From Haematobia irritans (Eukaryota; Arthropoda; Insecta; Diptera; Muscidae), in the NCBI RefSeq assembly GCF_050003625.1, contig NC_134398.1, forward strand, positions 27,869,211 to 27,933,210: a stretch of 64,000 nt of DNA. The letters run 5' to 3'. A program made the position numbers and the translations under genes. The notes beneath the pieces are model-generated. The model saw only the letters and a list, made by a program, of their open reading frames with translations. It searched no databases and had not been told where the DNA came from. This document shows, piece after piece, positions 44,938 through 55,849 of the stretch. The stretch's first letter is position 1; each line of letters opens with the position of its first letter.

Positions 44938-46125
44938 ATTACGGTTACCACTCGAGCCAAAAATAATCTACCAAAATTTGGATCAAATTTTAACAAAAAA
45001 CCACCAAACAAAAAAAAAAATATTTTGTCAAATGTTTATTTCTATAGAAATTTTAGAAAATTTTGTCAAAATTTTATTTCTATAGAAAATGTTGTCAAAA
45101 TTTTATTTCTATAGAAAATTTTTGCAAAATTTTATTTCTATAGAAAATTTTAGTAACATTTTATTTCTATAGAACATTGTATCAACATTTTATTTCTATA
45201 GAAAATTTTGTCAAAATTTTGTTTCTATAGGAAATTTTTGCAAAATTTTATTTCTATAGAAAATTTTGTCAAAATTTTATTTCTATAGAAAAATTTTCCA
45301 AAATTTTATTTCTATAGAAAATTTTTGCAAAATTTTATTTCTATAGAAAATTTTGTCAAAATATTATTTCTATGGAAAATTTTATCAAAATTTTATTTCT
45401 ATGGAAAATTTTGTCAAAATTTTATTTCTATGGAAAATTTTGTGAAAATTTTATTTCTATAGAAAATTTTGTCAAAATTTTATTTCTATAGAAAATTTTA
45501 TCAACATTTTATTTCTATAGAAAATTTTTGCAAAATTTTATTTCTATAGAAAATTTTGTCAAAATTTTATTACTGTCGAAAATGTTGTCAAAATTTTATT
45601 TCTATAGAAAATTTTGTTAAAATTTTATCAACATTTTTTCTATAGAAAATGTTGTCAAAATTTTATATCTATAGAAAATGTTGTCAAAATTCTATTTCTA
45701 TAGAAAAATTTTGTCAACATTTTATTTCTATAGAAATTTTTGTCAAAATTTTATTTCTATAGAAAATTTTATCAAAATTTTATTTCTATAGAAAATTTTA
45801 TCAAAATTTTATTTCTATAGAAAATGTTTTCAAAATTTTATATCTATAGAAAATTTTGTCAAAATTTTATTTCTATAGAAAATTTTTGCAAAATTTTATT
45901 CGTATAGAAATATTTTGCAAAATTGTATTTCTATTGAAAATTTTTGCAAAATTGTATTTCTATTGAAAATTTTTGCAAAATTGTATTTATTTTTATAGAA
46001 AATTTTGTGCGTCTTAGTTGGAGAGGAATATTTTGCAAAAGCTACCAAAATAGGAAAAATTCTACCAGCCTACCAAACAGTAAAAATATATCATTCTTGG
46101 TGGAAGTCATCCAACTGTGGCATAT
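44938..46125 (+). repeat. Reference copy of the minisatellite-carrying element, both ends present
   Basis: Left end at about 44941: ACGGTTACCACTCGAGCC, AAAAATAATCTACCAAAATT, AACAAAAAACCACCAAACAA. Core: about 33 units of the 29-bp minisatellite (45026-46008). Right end: TTAGTTGGAGAGGAATATTT (46015), CTACCAAACAGTAAAA, and CCAACTGTGGCATATGTG (about 46107-46124). In better-preserved copies the outermost bases are CACGGTTGCCAC and its inverse GTGGCAACCGTG. No coding capacity. The same layout is seen at 36200, 47846, 57916 and 59280. Confidence 0.82.
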
Positions 46126-46299
46126 GTGTGTGTGTGATTTGACTAAGTCAGCGTTTCTTAAAAAAATTAAAATTTGTGGAACTTGGGAAATATATTTATG
46201 TAAGAGCTACATGTAGTCTAACTACAATCGGCTATTACTTCAATATTAGAAATTTGAATAACATTAGTTAATAAATAAGAGTCTTATGGCCAAATTTGG

Positions 46300-46860
46300 A
46301 AAATCTAGCGATTCATATATATGGGAGTTATATCTAAATCTGAACAGGTATGAATGAAATTTTCCAGGTTTGGTTGATACAACAGAAAGTTATCTTGTGC
46401 TACAGTTTGAGATCGGTTACTAAATAAGGCTATTATGGTCAGAAATAAAGTTATAAGGGGGAAATTTTTCAAAATCGGGCGATACATATATATGGGAGCT
46501 ATATCTAAATCTGAACCGATTTCGATGAAATTTAGCACACTTAAAGTGTGGTCAATTGGATAACCTTGTAGCAAATTTGATGCCGATCGGTTAGTAAATG
46601 AACGCAATCCGACCCCATTTATCGAAATCGGGCGATACATATATATGGGAGATATATCTGAATTTGATCCGATTTTTTCCAAATTCAATAGCGTTCGTCC
46701 ATGTATCAAAAAAACGCCACGTACAAAATTTAGTCAGAATCGGTTAATAATTGCGACCGGAATCCTGCGAACAACAAATACATGGGCGGACGGATACCAA
46801 GCGCTACATCGACATGGCCATTTTAACCGCACAGTAATACATTCTTAATATTTTTGGGAA
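46300..46860 (+). repeat. TE-A core fragment
   Basis: Three tandem units carry TATATATGGGAGCTATATCT or variants (about 46314, 46489 and 46641), in the same orientation as the copy at 1436. The right side has ATACATGGGCGGACGGATAC. Ends are missing or diverged. ORFs on both strands are incidental. Confidence 0.65.
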
Positions 46861-47077
46861 TGGTACGAAAATTTTCTTTTGCTTTAGTTCACATTGAACT
46901 TTAATACTGAGGTTAAATTTAGCATCAGTTTAACTACAAACATTTTTTTTCGGTGTGGGACTAAATATTTGTCGTTTTTGTCTTAATCGTCTAAGCGTAG
47001 AACCAAATCAGAGAGATCGGCAAAACATGGACCGATACGCATCGTATTCGGTACACCTATTTGAGGACCTAAAATAC

Positions 47078-47350
47078 TTTCAACTTTTCAATTTCAGGCA
47101 AATCGGATAAAAATTGTGGCGCCTAAAAAACCAAAATGTCAAATAGGGAAACCCAAAAAAGTTTTCGAGCCAAAGTTGTTGCTTTTTTAACATTTTCGAA
47201 GATTCATGTCCTAAAGTTAAAGAATACAATTTTTGAAACAAAGATGAAAATCTTTTTATTGAGCGCATATGAATCGATTTCCCTATTTGACATTTTGGAT
47301 TTCTATTTTTCTTCCTTTTTTATCCGATTTGCCTGAAATTGAAAACTTGG
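47078..47350. repeat. Foldback (long hairpin) element
   Basis: The left arm contains AATTTCAGGCAAATCGGATA (47091) and CCAAAATGTCAAATAGGGAA (47131). The right arm contains their reverse complements, TTCCCTATTTGACATTTTGG (about 47280) and TATCCGATTTGCCTGAAATT (about 47321). The arms are about 75-80 bp with a mostly matched order and a loop of about 110 bp. This is the structure of a foldback MITE or an RNA hairpin. No ORF of note. Confidence 0.7.
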
Positions 47351-47590
47351 AAGTATTATACAAAATATTATAGACAATTTGTTTCAAACAAAAAAAAAAC
47401 TTGAACTGCTTGCAAACGAAATTGTATTCAGGAAGTGAAAAAAATTAATTTCGTGTATTAAATTTTTTTGAATTTGTCAAAAAATACTTATTTACTTATT
47501 TTAGTGATATCGGCCTGTAATCGACGTTTGTTATACAGTTTAGTTAAAATTTTGCCTACACCAAGAATTTCCTTCCTTGTGGTTTCCTTA
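47351..47590 (+). repeat. Fragment of the 25946-type TIR element
   Basis: Shares with 26270-26400 the phrases TTTGAATTTGTC, TTAGTGATATCGGC and ATACAGTTTAGTTAAAA. Both termini are lost or diverged. Confidence 0.55.
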
Positions 47591-47845
47591 ATAAGACTTA
47601 AAACGATCCCCTAATTTTATTGCTTGATTATTGTAAATAGAACTGTAGTTAGATGTACTAAATATAGACCTCATGTAGACTTTACAGTTTGGTTATCTAG
47701 AAATCTCAAGCCAAATTTTTGGATAATTTTTCATAGTAAATAACAAGGGTTTTGAAATATTTGTTGAACCCATGCCATGTTAGGAAATCAATTGGTAGTT
47801 TGTTTCTTAAGTCTTTTGTTTCCAGCGAATACTAAGTCGACTCGC
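47591..47845 (+). other. Left part of the duplicated region, copy A
   Basis: Unique-looking sequence that recurs at about 57660-57915, with shared phrases such as GTAGTTAGATGTACTAAATA, and again, in its right part, at about 59205-59280. It contains one TTCTTAAGTCTTTTGTTT motif at 47804-47821. No gene recognised. Confidence 0.55.
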
Positions 47846-48175
47846 AATCACGGTTGCCACAGTTGGTAGAATTCTAGCAAAAATGCTAGATTTTTTATTG
47901 TTTGGTAGAATGGTAGAATTCATTATATTTTGGTATATTTAGAAAATATTCCTCTCGAACTAAGAGCTACTTCATAAATTTTCTATAGAAATAAAATATT
48001 GACAACATTTTCTATAGAAATAAAATGTTGACTACATTTTCTATAGAAATTAAATTTTGACAAAATTTTCTATTGAAATACAATTTTGACAAAATTTATT
48101 TTTGTTTGGTGGTTTTTTGGCAAAAATTGCTCCAAATTTTGGTAGATTATTTTTGGTTCGAGTGGCAATCGTGCT
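47846..48175 (-). repeat. Short complete minisatellite element (about 330 bp)
   Basis: Ends in reverse order: CACGGTTGCCACAGTTGGTA at left and GGTTCGAGTGGCAATCGTGC at right. Only about four to five 29-bp units lie between (47980-48100). It occupies the same position within the duplication as the 1.1-kb copy at 57916. Confidence 0.82.
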
Positions 48176-49389
48176 CGAAATGCCTATGAATGCGAATATA
48201 GAAACGTAAAGAAAACTGTGTTAATTTTAACTGGGATCTTAGATCCTTTTTCTGCACCAAAAAATATTTTCGTAAATTCGAATGACGTTTAGCCGTAGCA
48301 TAGAAGTCCCAGTTTTTTTATACCCTCCACCATAGGATGGGGGTATATTTGCTTTGTCATTCCGTTTGTAACACATCGAAATATTGCTCTAAGACCCCAT
48401 AAGGTATATATATTCTGGGTCGTGGTGAAATTCTGAGTCGATCTAAGCATGTCCGTCCGTCCGTCTGCTGAAATCACGCCAACTTCCGAACGAAACAAGC
48501 TATCGACTTGAAACTTGGCACAGGTAGTTGTTATAGATGTAGGTCAGATGGTATTGCAAATGGGCCATATTGGTCCACTTTTACGTATAGCCCCCATATA
48601 AAGGGACCCTCAGATTTGGTTTGTGGAGTCTCTAGCAGAAGCAAATTTCATCCGATCTTACTGAAATTTGGTACATAGTGTTGGTATATGGTCTCTAACA
48701 CCCGTGCAAAAATTGGTCCACATCGGTCCATACTTATATATAGCCCCCATATAAACCGATCCCCAGATTTGGCTTGCGGAGCCTCAAAGAAAAGCAAATT
48801 TCATCCGATCCGGCTGAAATTTGGTACATGGTGTTGGTACACCCAGAAAAAAGTGACCCCTTCTTTAAGTTAAAATGAACTCATTGTGAAGAAAATTGAA
48901 CTTCGTATAGCGCCAAAGACATTTTTATTTGTTTGAACGATGTGATTTTCGTAGAAATTAGGAATAATGCATTCCATATATTAGTTAACATTTTCCTATA
49001 TTTATATATCACTATACTACAGAATGAAAAAATTTAACTAATTTGAATTCATATATGGAATGATTTTATTGAAATTTTTTCATTCATTTCGACAAATCTT
49101 ACACATTTGTGGTAAAACTTTTACTTCATAAATAGAACTGCTTACCTTCGTTTTTACTTACAATTTTATTTATTTCTATAAGCAATTGTATCTTCAATAA
49201 AAGACATGCTTTATTAATATATTGAATATATTTATTAAGAATCAACAGCATCGAATCTCTTTGAAATATTAGTTTATTATTCCACTATTTCCAATTTCCG
49301 TGTGATATTATCAACTGTAAAACGCACTTTTTCTTCTTCTTGTACTTTTCACTTTTAATAAGTTGCTGCCTAACGATTTTGTCCTCCTT

Positions 49390-49553
49390 TTACAATTTCA
49401 ATACCTACAAATATAAAAAATCATAAAACATTTTTGTTGCAAAAGGTTAGCGTCACTGACTATTACCTGATAATTGAAGATTCCAAAATGAAGACAAATG
49501 AAAGGGTTGTTATTCTGCTGGTGTTTTCTTTCTTTATACACTATCACGAACAT
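49390..49553 (-). CDS. Possible 33-codon spliced ORF inside the TIR element
   Basis: On the minus strand an ATG at 49553 opens a frame (MFVIVYKERKHQQ...). It reaches CAG|GTAATAG at 49467, skips a 62-bp intron (49405-49466, acceptor TATTTGTAG) and ends VLKL and a stop at 49390. Both splice sites are canonical and the intron is of the usual short fly length. AATAAA signals follow near 49234. The peptide resembles nothing I recognise. The ORF may be incidental to a non-coding transcript, so confidence in protein coding is low. Confidence 0.25.
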
Positions 49554-49700
49554 TGATAGATTTATTTAAAAAAACGAAAATTTTTCTCACTAATTTAAAA
49601 TAACAAATATTTTATATATTTTATTTGTTATTTATTATATTATTTTTTAACAATCTCTCCGTATACCAAAACAACGCGATTCCAACTAAAAAAACAACCG

Positions 49701-49766
49701 ACGCGCAAATATATCGATTACACCCACGCGCAAACACATCGATTACGATGACAGGTATCGATTACA
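49701..49766 (-). promoter_or_regulatory. Cluster of three ATCGATTAC repeats upstream of the mini-transcript
   Basis: ATCGATTAC occurs at 49713, 49738 and 49757, and ACGCGCAAA at 49701 and 49726. The cluster sits about 150-210 bp upstream of the minus-strand ATG. ATCGAT cores resemble sites bound by DREF or BEAF-type factors in flies. The regulatory role is inference. Confidence 0.4.
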
Positions 49767-51951
49767 GGTAGACAATTGAAATTTAGGAAAATTTCCTATA
49801 TTCTAACAAGTGTGTTTCCTTAAGTTTTGAAAGGATTGCATACTTCTTAGTACGAATGAACTAAAATATTTTTCTATGCCAAGTGTTGTTCGTATGTATG
49901 AAAAACTTTCTATTATAAAGGAAGTCGCAATTATCATTTTATAAGAAATTTTACTAATTTTGAGGAAACTTGGTTTTAGTTCGGTTTTTGTTTATTTTTA
50001 CGAATGCTTTGTTATCGGTGAATAAAATTTTCTTTTTCAGTAGTAAATTCTTATACCCAGCGAAGCAAATAGTATGAGTAAAATTCCATGCCTTATTCTA
50101 GTTAATGAACTATTCCTAACTGCTTACAGTTTAGGATTTTTTTACTGAAACGAGTAAATTTTATTATTTTTCACAAAAATTTACCTTAATGGAAATAAAA
50201 TGGATAAACTATATTGATGAAAATTTTTTCCTTTAGTTTCGAAGGCACTTTTTTCTGGGTGTATAGGGTCTCCAAGAACCATGCAAAAATTGGTCCACAT
50301 CGGTCCATAATTATATAGTCCCCATATAAACCGATCCCCAGATTTGGCTTGCGGAGCCTCAAAGAGAAGCAAATTTCATCCGATCCGGTTCAAATTTGGA
50401 ACGTGGTGTTAGTGTATGGCCGCTAACAACCATACCAAAATTGGTCCATATCGGTCTATAGTGATAAATATATAGCCGATCTCCAAGCACACAAAAATTG
50501 GTCCATATCGGTTCATAATCATGGTTGCCCCTCGAGCCAAAAATAATCTACCAAAATTTTATTTCTATAGAAAATTTTGTCAAAATTTTATTTCTATAGA
50601 AAATTTTGTTAAAATTTTATTCGGTTCATAATCATGGTTGCCATTCGAGCCAAAAATAATCTACCAAAATGTTATTTCTATAGAAAATTTTGCTAAAATT
50701 TTATTCGGTTCATAATCGTGGTTGCCACTCGAGCCAAAAATAATCTACCAAAATGTTATTTCTATAGAAAATTTTGTCAAAATTTTATTTCTATAGAAAA
50801 TTTTGTCAAAATTTTATTTCTTTAGAAAATTTTGTTATAATTTTATTTCTATAGAAAATTTTTGTTAAAATTTTATTTCTATAAAAAATTTTGTGAAAAT
50901 TGTATTTCTATAGAAAATTTTGTCAAAATTTTATTTCTATAGAAGTTTTTGTTAAAATTTTATTTCTATAGAAAATTTTGTCAAAATTTTATTTCTGTAG
51001 AAAATTTTGTCAAACTTTTATTTCTATAAAAACTTTTTTGAAAATTTTATTTCTATAGAAAATTTTGTTAAAATTTTATTTCTATAGAAAATTTTGTCAA
51101 AATTGTATGTCTATAAAAAATTTTGTCAAACTGAATTATATACGTATTTGATCGATCTTTTTTGATTTAATATATATGGACTTACATACAATTTAGAAGA
51201 CGGTGTTAGGAGGTTTTAAGATACCGTGCCATCGGCAAGCGTTACCGTAACTTAAGTAATTCGATTGTGGATGGCAGTGTTTAGAAGAAGTTTCTACGCA
51301 ATCCATGGTGGAGGGTACATAAGCTTCGGCCTGGCCGAACTTACGGCCGTATATACTTGTTCATATTCATACCTTATTTCTGATTCCAAAACCCCATATC
51401 CAACTACAACAAAATTACGCAGACAAATAGTGTAGCCTACTAAAAAATTCTCTAATTTAAAATTTGTTTACTTGAGCAAAAATCGATAAACAATTTGGCT
51501 TTAATAAATCTGTCCCACTTCTTGAGTACTAAAAAATCGTCCTTAAATTCGATAATTTTTTGAAAGATGGCTATAAACTTAAAAATTATTTAATATGAGA
51601 CATCTTTGAGGATTTTATCTTAAGGGCGCGTTTTATTGACATAAAAGTTATTAGGCTTCTCCTTAAGTGGCGATTGAAGTGGAGGGTATGTAAAGTACTA
51701 CCTCTGAAAATTGTAATTCTACTTATGAAGGGAAAAATTCTAGGGGTTAGTTGGAATTCTGACGTAACGATTCAAATAGAAGAAATTAAATAAATTTTGA
51801 TTCAAATTAGATTTTTTATTTTCGATTAAGGAATGTAATCTATGTGTTAAATTTAAACTAACAACTTATTAAGATAAACTGCGAAAATGTTCACCAACTA
51901 TTGTAAAAGAAAATAAACCACTCCAAAACATACATTCTGGTATTTTGTAGA

Positions 51952-52150
51952 GATTGAAATTGAACACATGACTTTCTATTTGGAAGGCGAGCAAGAAAAG
52001 CTCTTACAAATATCTAGGATAGATTCTGATCTGTTAGTCACGAAACCAATTATAAGTTCGTGTCTTAAGTCTTTTGTTTTCAGCTCTCAAAAAAGTAAAT
52101 TTACAGTGACTAAATCTATGGAATCGTTAAGGAAATCCCCAAAGTATTGA
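51952..52150 (+). pseudogene. Exon-like fragment, unknown product
   Basis: After an acceptor-like TATTTTGTAG the plus strand is open for about 65 codons (EIEIEHMTFYLEGEQEKLLQ ... ESLRKSPKY, stop). It is charged and not low-complexity, unlike the minisatellite ORFs. The second copy at 60424-60622 keeps the frame with a single Lys-to-Gln change in the ORF. No family recognised. It may be a real small exon or chance. Confidence 0.3.
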
Positions 52151-52390
52151 ATTGATTCATGTTTTTCCATATTGGAACATAGTTTTTTTTCTTTCTTATC
52201 GTTAGCACTTGATCACTGTAATACATAAGAATAATTGAAATGACCCCATTTAATAAATTAACTTATTAATTTGCCAAAAAGTGAAGTGTAAACAAATAAA
52301 AACTAACAAACGACAAACGTTCACCATCATTTATCAAAATTATCAAAGAGTAGTTGTATTGAAGTAGGTGTATTGGAAATTTATACATAG

Positions 52391-52800
52391 AAAGAGAAAA
52401 AGAAAGAAAAAATAGAAGGCCAAACAACGAGCTCTACATACAATTCAAGTGACAACAGCAGCTGTTCTCAAGAGGTGAGGCATTCGAAACAATGAATCAA
52501 CCGAAAAGAAATTAAATTTCTTTTTAAAAATCTTTATTGTTGAAGAACAATGACAGTTATATATTTCGTTGAATTTCAGTTACGACGACAATGGCAAAGC
52601 ATGAAGAAATTGAAATGTGATTTAAAGAATTTTGATTGATTCTGTGGCACAAGTTTTCGATGTTTGAATGATGTGGACGGTTTAGCTAAGCTTTTAAGAA
52701 CATGATATAGCAAATTAACACCAACACATTTTACAGAGCCTGAGGAAAGTATAAAAAAATATCTGTATGACAGTTTATATTGATAGAATTCATGAACAAT
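52391..52800 (+). pseudogene. Broken two-exon fragment, unknown family
   Basis: An open stretch (KEKKKEKIEGQTT ... NSSCSQE) ends at a donor AAGAG|GTGAGG (52474/52475). After a 105-bp intron-like gap, TTTCAG joins in frame to LRRQWQSMKKLKCDLKNFD (from 52580). The frame then continues through one TGA to FCGTSFRCLNDVDGLAKLLR and another TGA to YSKLTPTHFTEPEESIKKYL. The protein-like composition and canonical splice sites suggest an old gene fragment. Two internal stops suggest it is dead. The second copy (60869-61275) has the same stops plus an extra A in the A-run near 61230. The opposite-strand ORF is its shadow. Confidence 0.4.
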
Positions 52801-53760
52801 ATTAAGCTGCAAAAGAAAGGCGAGTAATCCAACAACAAAGGCGAAAAAAATCGCCTTGGGCCTTAATGATTTCTTTCTTCAGTATTTTATCAAGCCTTTC
52901 TGGTGGATTTTATAACATCATTTTTGATCCATTTGGGGCGTTTAAGATTAATTGATTTTTGAATTGTTATGCCAGCGTAACATAAACATGATTCAGAAAT
53001 ATTTTCTTTATTGCAATCAATATCAATTAATTATTTCACACATTGACAACTCATTGTTTGTTTCAGGGTAAATGACATTGTCCCATAATTAAGATCCTGC
53101 TCACAATAATCCAAAGCATTTTAAAGAAAGGATTTTTTTGTTTTTAAGTATAAATCCCTTGCGTTTTTCTTCTAGATAGTCATTAAGGAAATGAACTAAA
53201 TTGCTATTCATTATTGAAAAATGGCTTATTGCAAAAAAAAAAAATCACAAACCTCTCATTAAATCAAGAGCTAGTCTTTCAAAGCCATGTTTATTCCCAT
53301 CAGGAGTTATAAACAGCATTTTATGTAATTTCCTTAAGAGTTCCTACGATTCATTTTTTATCAAAGAAATCATATTTGTTTTTTTTTTTACATCTGGATA
53401 TAAGTTCTCTTATGGAGCAACAAACTACTACTTACAGAGGACAATGAAGTTTACCATACGATGTGAACAATAGGGCTCTAGAACAGAATTTATATTTATG
53501 GTCATTGTACTATGATCAATGTGGGCAACATAAATTACATCTGTCCTGAGACAAACGAAGAACTAGGAAAATGGTTTGGCTGTTAATTAATTACTAAGTA
53601 TGGCTCAACCGATAACTGAACTTTTTTTTGTTCATTTTGAACATGGAATACTATGGCATAAAAACTCTAAGGTTGTTAAATAAAAAAAATCTTTATGTAT
53701 TCGTCTCAATCAATTTCTTCTGATTCAAAATAATCCCCTCTCGATAAAATGCACTTTTAT

Positions 53761-54540
53761 TTACAAAATTTTATTTATTTATAAAATATAAAATTTATAT
53801 AAAATTTTGTCAAAATTTTATTTCTATAGAAAATTTTGTCAAAATTTTATTTCTATAGAAAATTTTGTCAAAATTTTATTTCTATAAAAAATTTTGTCGA
53901 AATTTTATTTCTATAGAAAATTTTGTCGAAATTTTATTTCTATTCTAAATTGTAGCAAAATTTCAAAGAAAACAATAATAAAATTTTATTTCTGTAAAAA
54001 TTTTTGCCATAATTTTGTCAAAATTTTATATCTACAGAAAATGTTGTCAACATTTTATTTTTTTAGATAGTTTTATCAAAATTTTATTTCTATAGAAATT
54101 TTTTGCAAAATTTTATTTCTATTGAAAATTTTGTCAAAATTTTTCTTTAGAAATTGAAGCAAAATTTTATTTCAATAAAAAATTGTAACAAAATTTTATT
54201 TCTATAGAAAACTTTTTTTAAAATTTTATTTCGGTAGAAAAATTTGTCATAATATTGTCAAAATTCTATGTCTATAGAAAATTTTGTCAAAATTCTATTT
54301 CTGTAGAAATTTTTGTCTTAATCTTGTCAAAAGTTTATGTTTTTAGAAAATGTTGTCAAAATTTTATTTCTATAGAAAAGTTTTGCAAAATATTATTCCT
54401 ATAGACAATTTTGTCCAAATTTTATTTATATAGAAAAATTTTGTCAAAATTTAATTTCTATAGAAAATTTTGTCAAAATTTTATTTCTATAGAAAATTTT
54501 CTCAAAATTTTATTTCTATAGAAAATTTAGTCAAAATTGA
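53761..54540 (+). repeat. 29-bp minisatellite array
   Basis: Forward units with several distinctive variants (for example AAATTGTAGCAAAATTTCAA near 53946). It is matched by 62266-63198, where extra units of the same variants are present, so array length differs between the duplicates. Confidence 0.88.
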
Positions 54541-54780
54541 ATTTCAATTGGATCGGAATATTTTTCAAAATCTTGCAAGACATCAAGAATTCTACCAATC
54601 TACCAAACAGCACAAAATATACAATTTTTGGTAGAGTTCTACCAACCGTGTTCACAAGCCTTTATTTTGGAAAAAATACTGGCCACACAATAAACTGGGA
54701 AACAATTATTTGTTATAGTTTTTCTTTCGCTCTATACAGCATGCTGACAGGCACCAAAAACCAAAACGATTCATTTGGCT
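54541..54780 (+). repeat. Right end of a minisatellite element plus short unique sequence
   Basis: GAATTCTACCAATCTACCAA (54588) and GGTAGAGTTCTACCAACCGT (about 54632) are the right-end phrases of the 44938-type element. A short segment with CAGCATGCTGACAGGCACCA follows. The second copy (63199-63320) lacks about 110 bp of this end. Confidence 0.7.
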
Positions 54781-55805
54781 TTCTCCAAATTTTGTCCAAA
54801 TTTTATTTCTATAGAAAATTTTGTAAAATTTTATGTCTATAGAAAATTTTGTCAAAATTTTATTTGTATAGAAAATTTAAGCAAAATTTTATTTCAATAT
54901 AAAATTGTATATTGAAATAGAAATTTTTGCCAAATTTTATTTCAATGGAAAATGTTGTCTAAATTATATTTCACTAGAAAATTTTGTCAACATTTTATTT
55001 CCATATAAAATTTTGTGAAAATTTTATTTCTATATAAAATTTTCTCAAAGTTTTATTTGTATAGAAAATTTTGTCAAAATTTTATTTCTATGTCGTTTTT
55101 GAATTCAGCTTAAAACCATGTATTGACTAAACTACAAGTGTAGCTTAACCAATAGAGGAAAATAATGTTTGTCAAATTTATTTGAGCAAAGCTCTATAGA
55201 TGGTTGGATGGACGCACGTTTCCGAAACTTTGTCAAAATTTTATTTGTATAGAAAATTTTGTCAAAATTTTATATCTATGGAAATTTTTTTCAAAATTTT
55301 ATTTCTATAGAAAATGCTATCAAAACTTTATTTCTATGGAAAATTTTGTCAAAGTTTTATTTCTATAGAAAATTTTGTCAAAACTTTAGTTCTATAGCAA
55401 ATTTCGCCAACATTTTATTTCTATAGAAAATATTGTCAAAATTTTATTTTTTTTAGAAAATTTTGTCAAAATTTTATTTCTATAGAAAATTTTGTAAAAA
55501 TTTTATTTCTATAGAAAATTTTGTAAAAATTTTATTTCTATATCAAATTTTGTCAAAAATTTTATTTCTACAGAAAACTTTGTCAAAATGTTATTGCTAT
55601 AGACAATTTTGTCAAAATTTTATTTCTATAGAAAATTTTGCCAAATATTTATTTCTTTATAAATGTTTTTTCTATAGAAAATTTTGTTAAAATTTTGTTT
55701 CTATAAAAAATTTTGTAATTTTTTTTTCCTATAGAAAATTTTGTCAAAATTTTATTTCTAAAGAAAATTTGTCAAATTTTTTTTTTCTATAGAAAATTTT
55801 GTATG
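54781..55805 (+). repeat. 29-bp minisatellite array with one inserted repeat
   Basis: Arrays at 54781-55096 and 55231-55805 flank a 134-bp insertion (55097-55230) that contains TGACTAAACTACAAGTGTAG, AATAATGTTTGTCAAATTT and GGATGGACGCACGTTTCC. The insertion is a single unit of the repeat seen twice at 39194-39726. The same insertion recurs at 63840-63965. Confidence 0.8.
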
Positions 55806-55849
55806 AAGAAATAATTATTTTACTATAAATCCACCCAAATACTCTATCT

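Larger units (their letters stand above)
48840..50262. mobile_element. 1423-bp TIR element nested in TE-B, with TA target duplication
   Basis: Termini CACCCAGAAAAAAGTGA and TCGAAGGCACTTTTTTCTGGGTG are inverted repeats of about 16 bp. TA flanks both sides (48838-48839, 50263-50264). An internal paralogue of the target (GTGTTGGTATATGGTCTC at 48681) shows the uninterrupted site. It carries a small possible transcription unit on the minus strand (49765-49200) but no transposase. Confidence 0.85.
48319..51360 (+). mobile_element. TE-B, 3-kb element with boundaries set by an empty site
   Basis: It runs from TATACCCTCCACCATAGGAT to CTTACGGCCGTATATACTTG. The duplicated copy at about 59825 reads straight across (ACCCATTTTTTTCATATTCA), which acts as the unoccupied site. 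Internal content: GTCCGTCCGTCTGC, tandem phrases CATCCGATCCGG...CCCCATATAAACCGATCC, a nested TIR element (48840-50262), three partial left ends of the minisatellite element (50521, 50635, 50710), an array (50560-51125), and a conserved 3' end shared with 28165-28400. No transposase seen. Superfamily not assigned. Confidence 0.75.
51361..53760 (+). other. Duplicated region copy A, with coding-looking fragments
   Basis: Apart from array sequence, this is the most unique-looking DNA right of the gene. It recurs at about 59833-62255. Identity is only moderate at the left end and becomes nearly complete from about 51,900 on (very few differences to 53,700). Several plus-strand fragments look exon-like (51952-52150, 52391-52474, 52580-52800), but no intact gene can be assembled. 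Confidence 0.55.

Noticed and set aside
52576..52812. Minus-strand ORF of 78 codons (and its copy near 61049)
   Set aside because: Shadow of the plus-strand exon-like fragment, which has canonical splice sites and better protein-like composition; it changes length between the duplicates.
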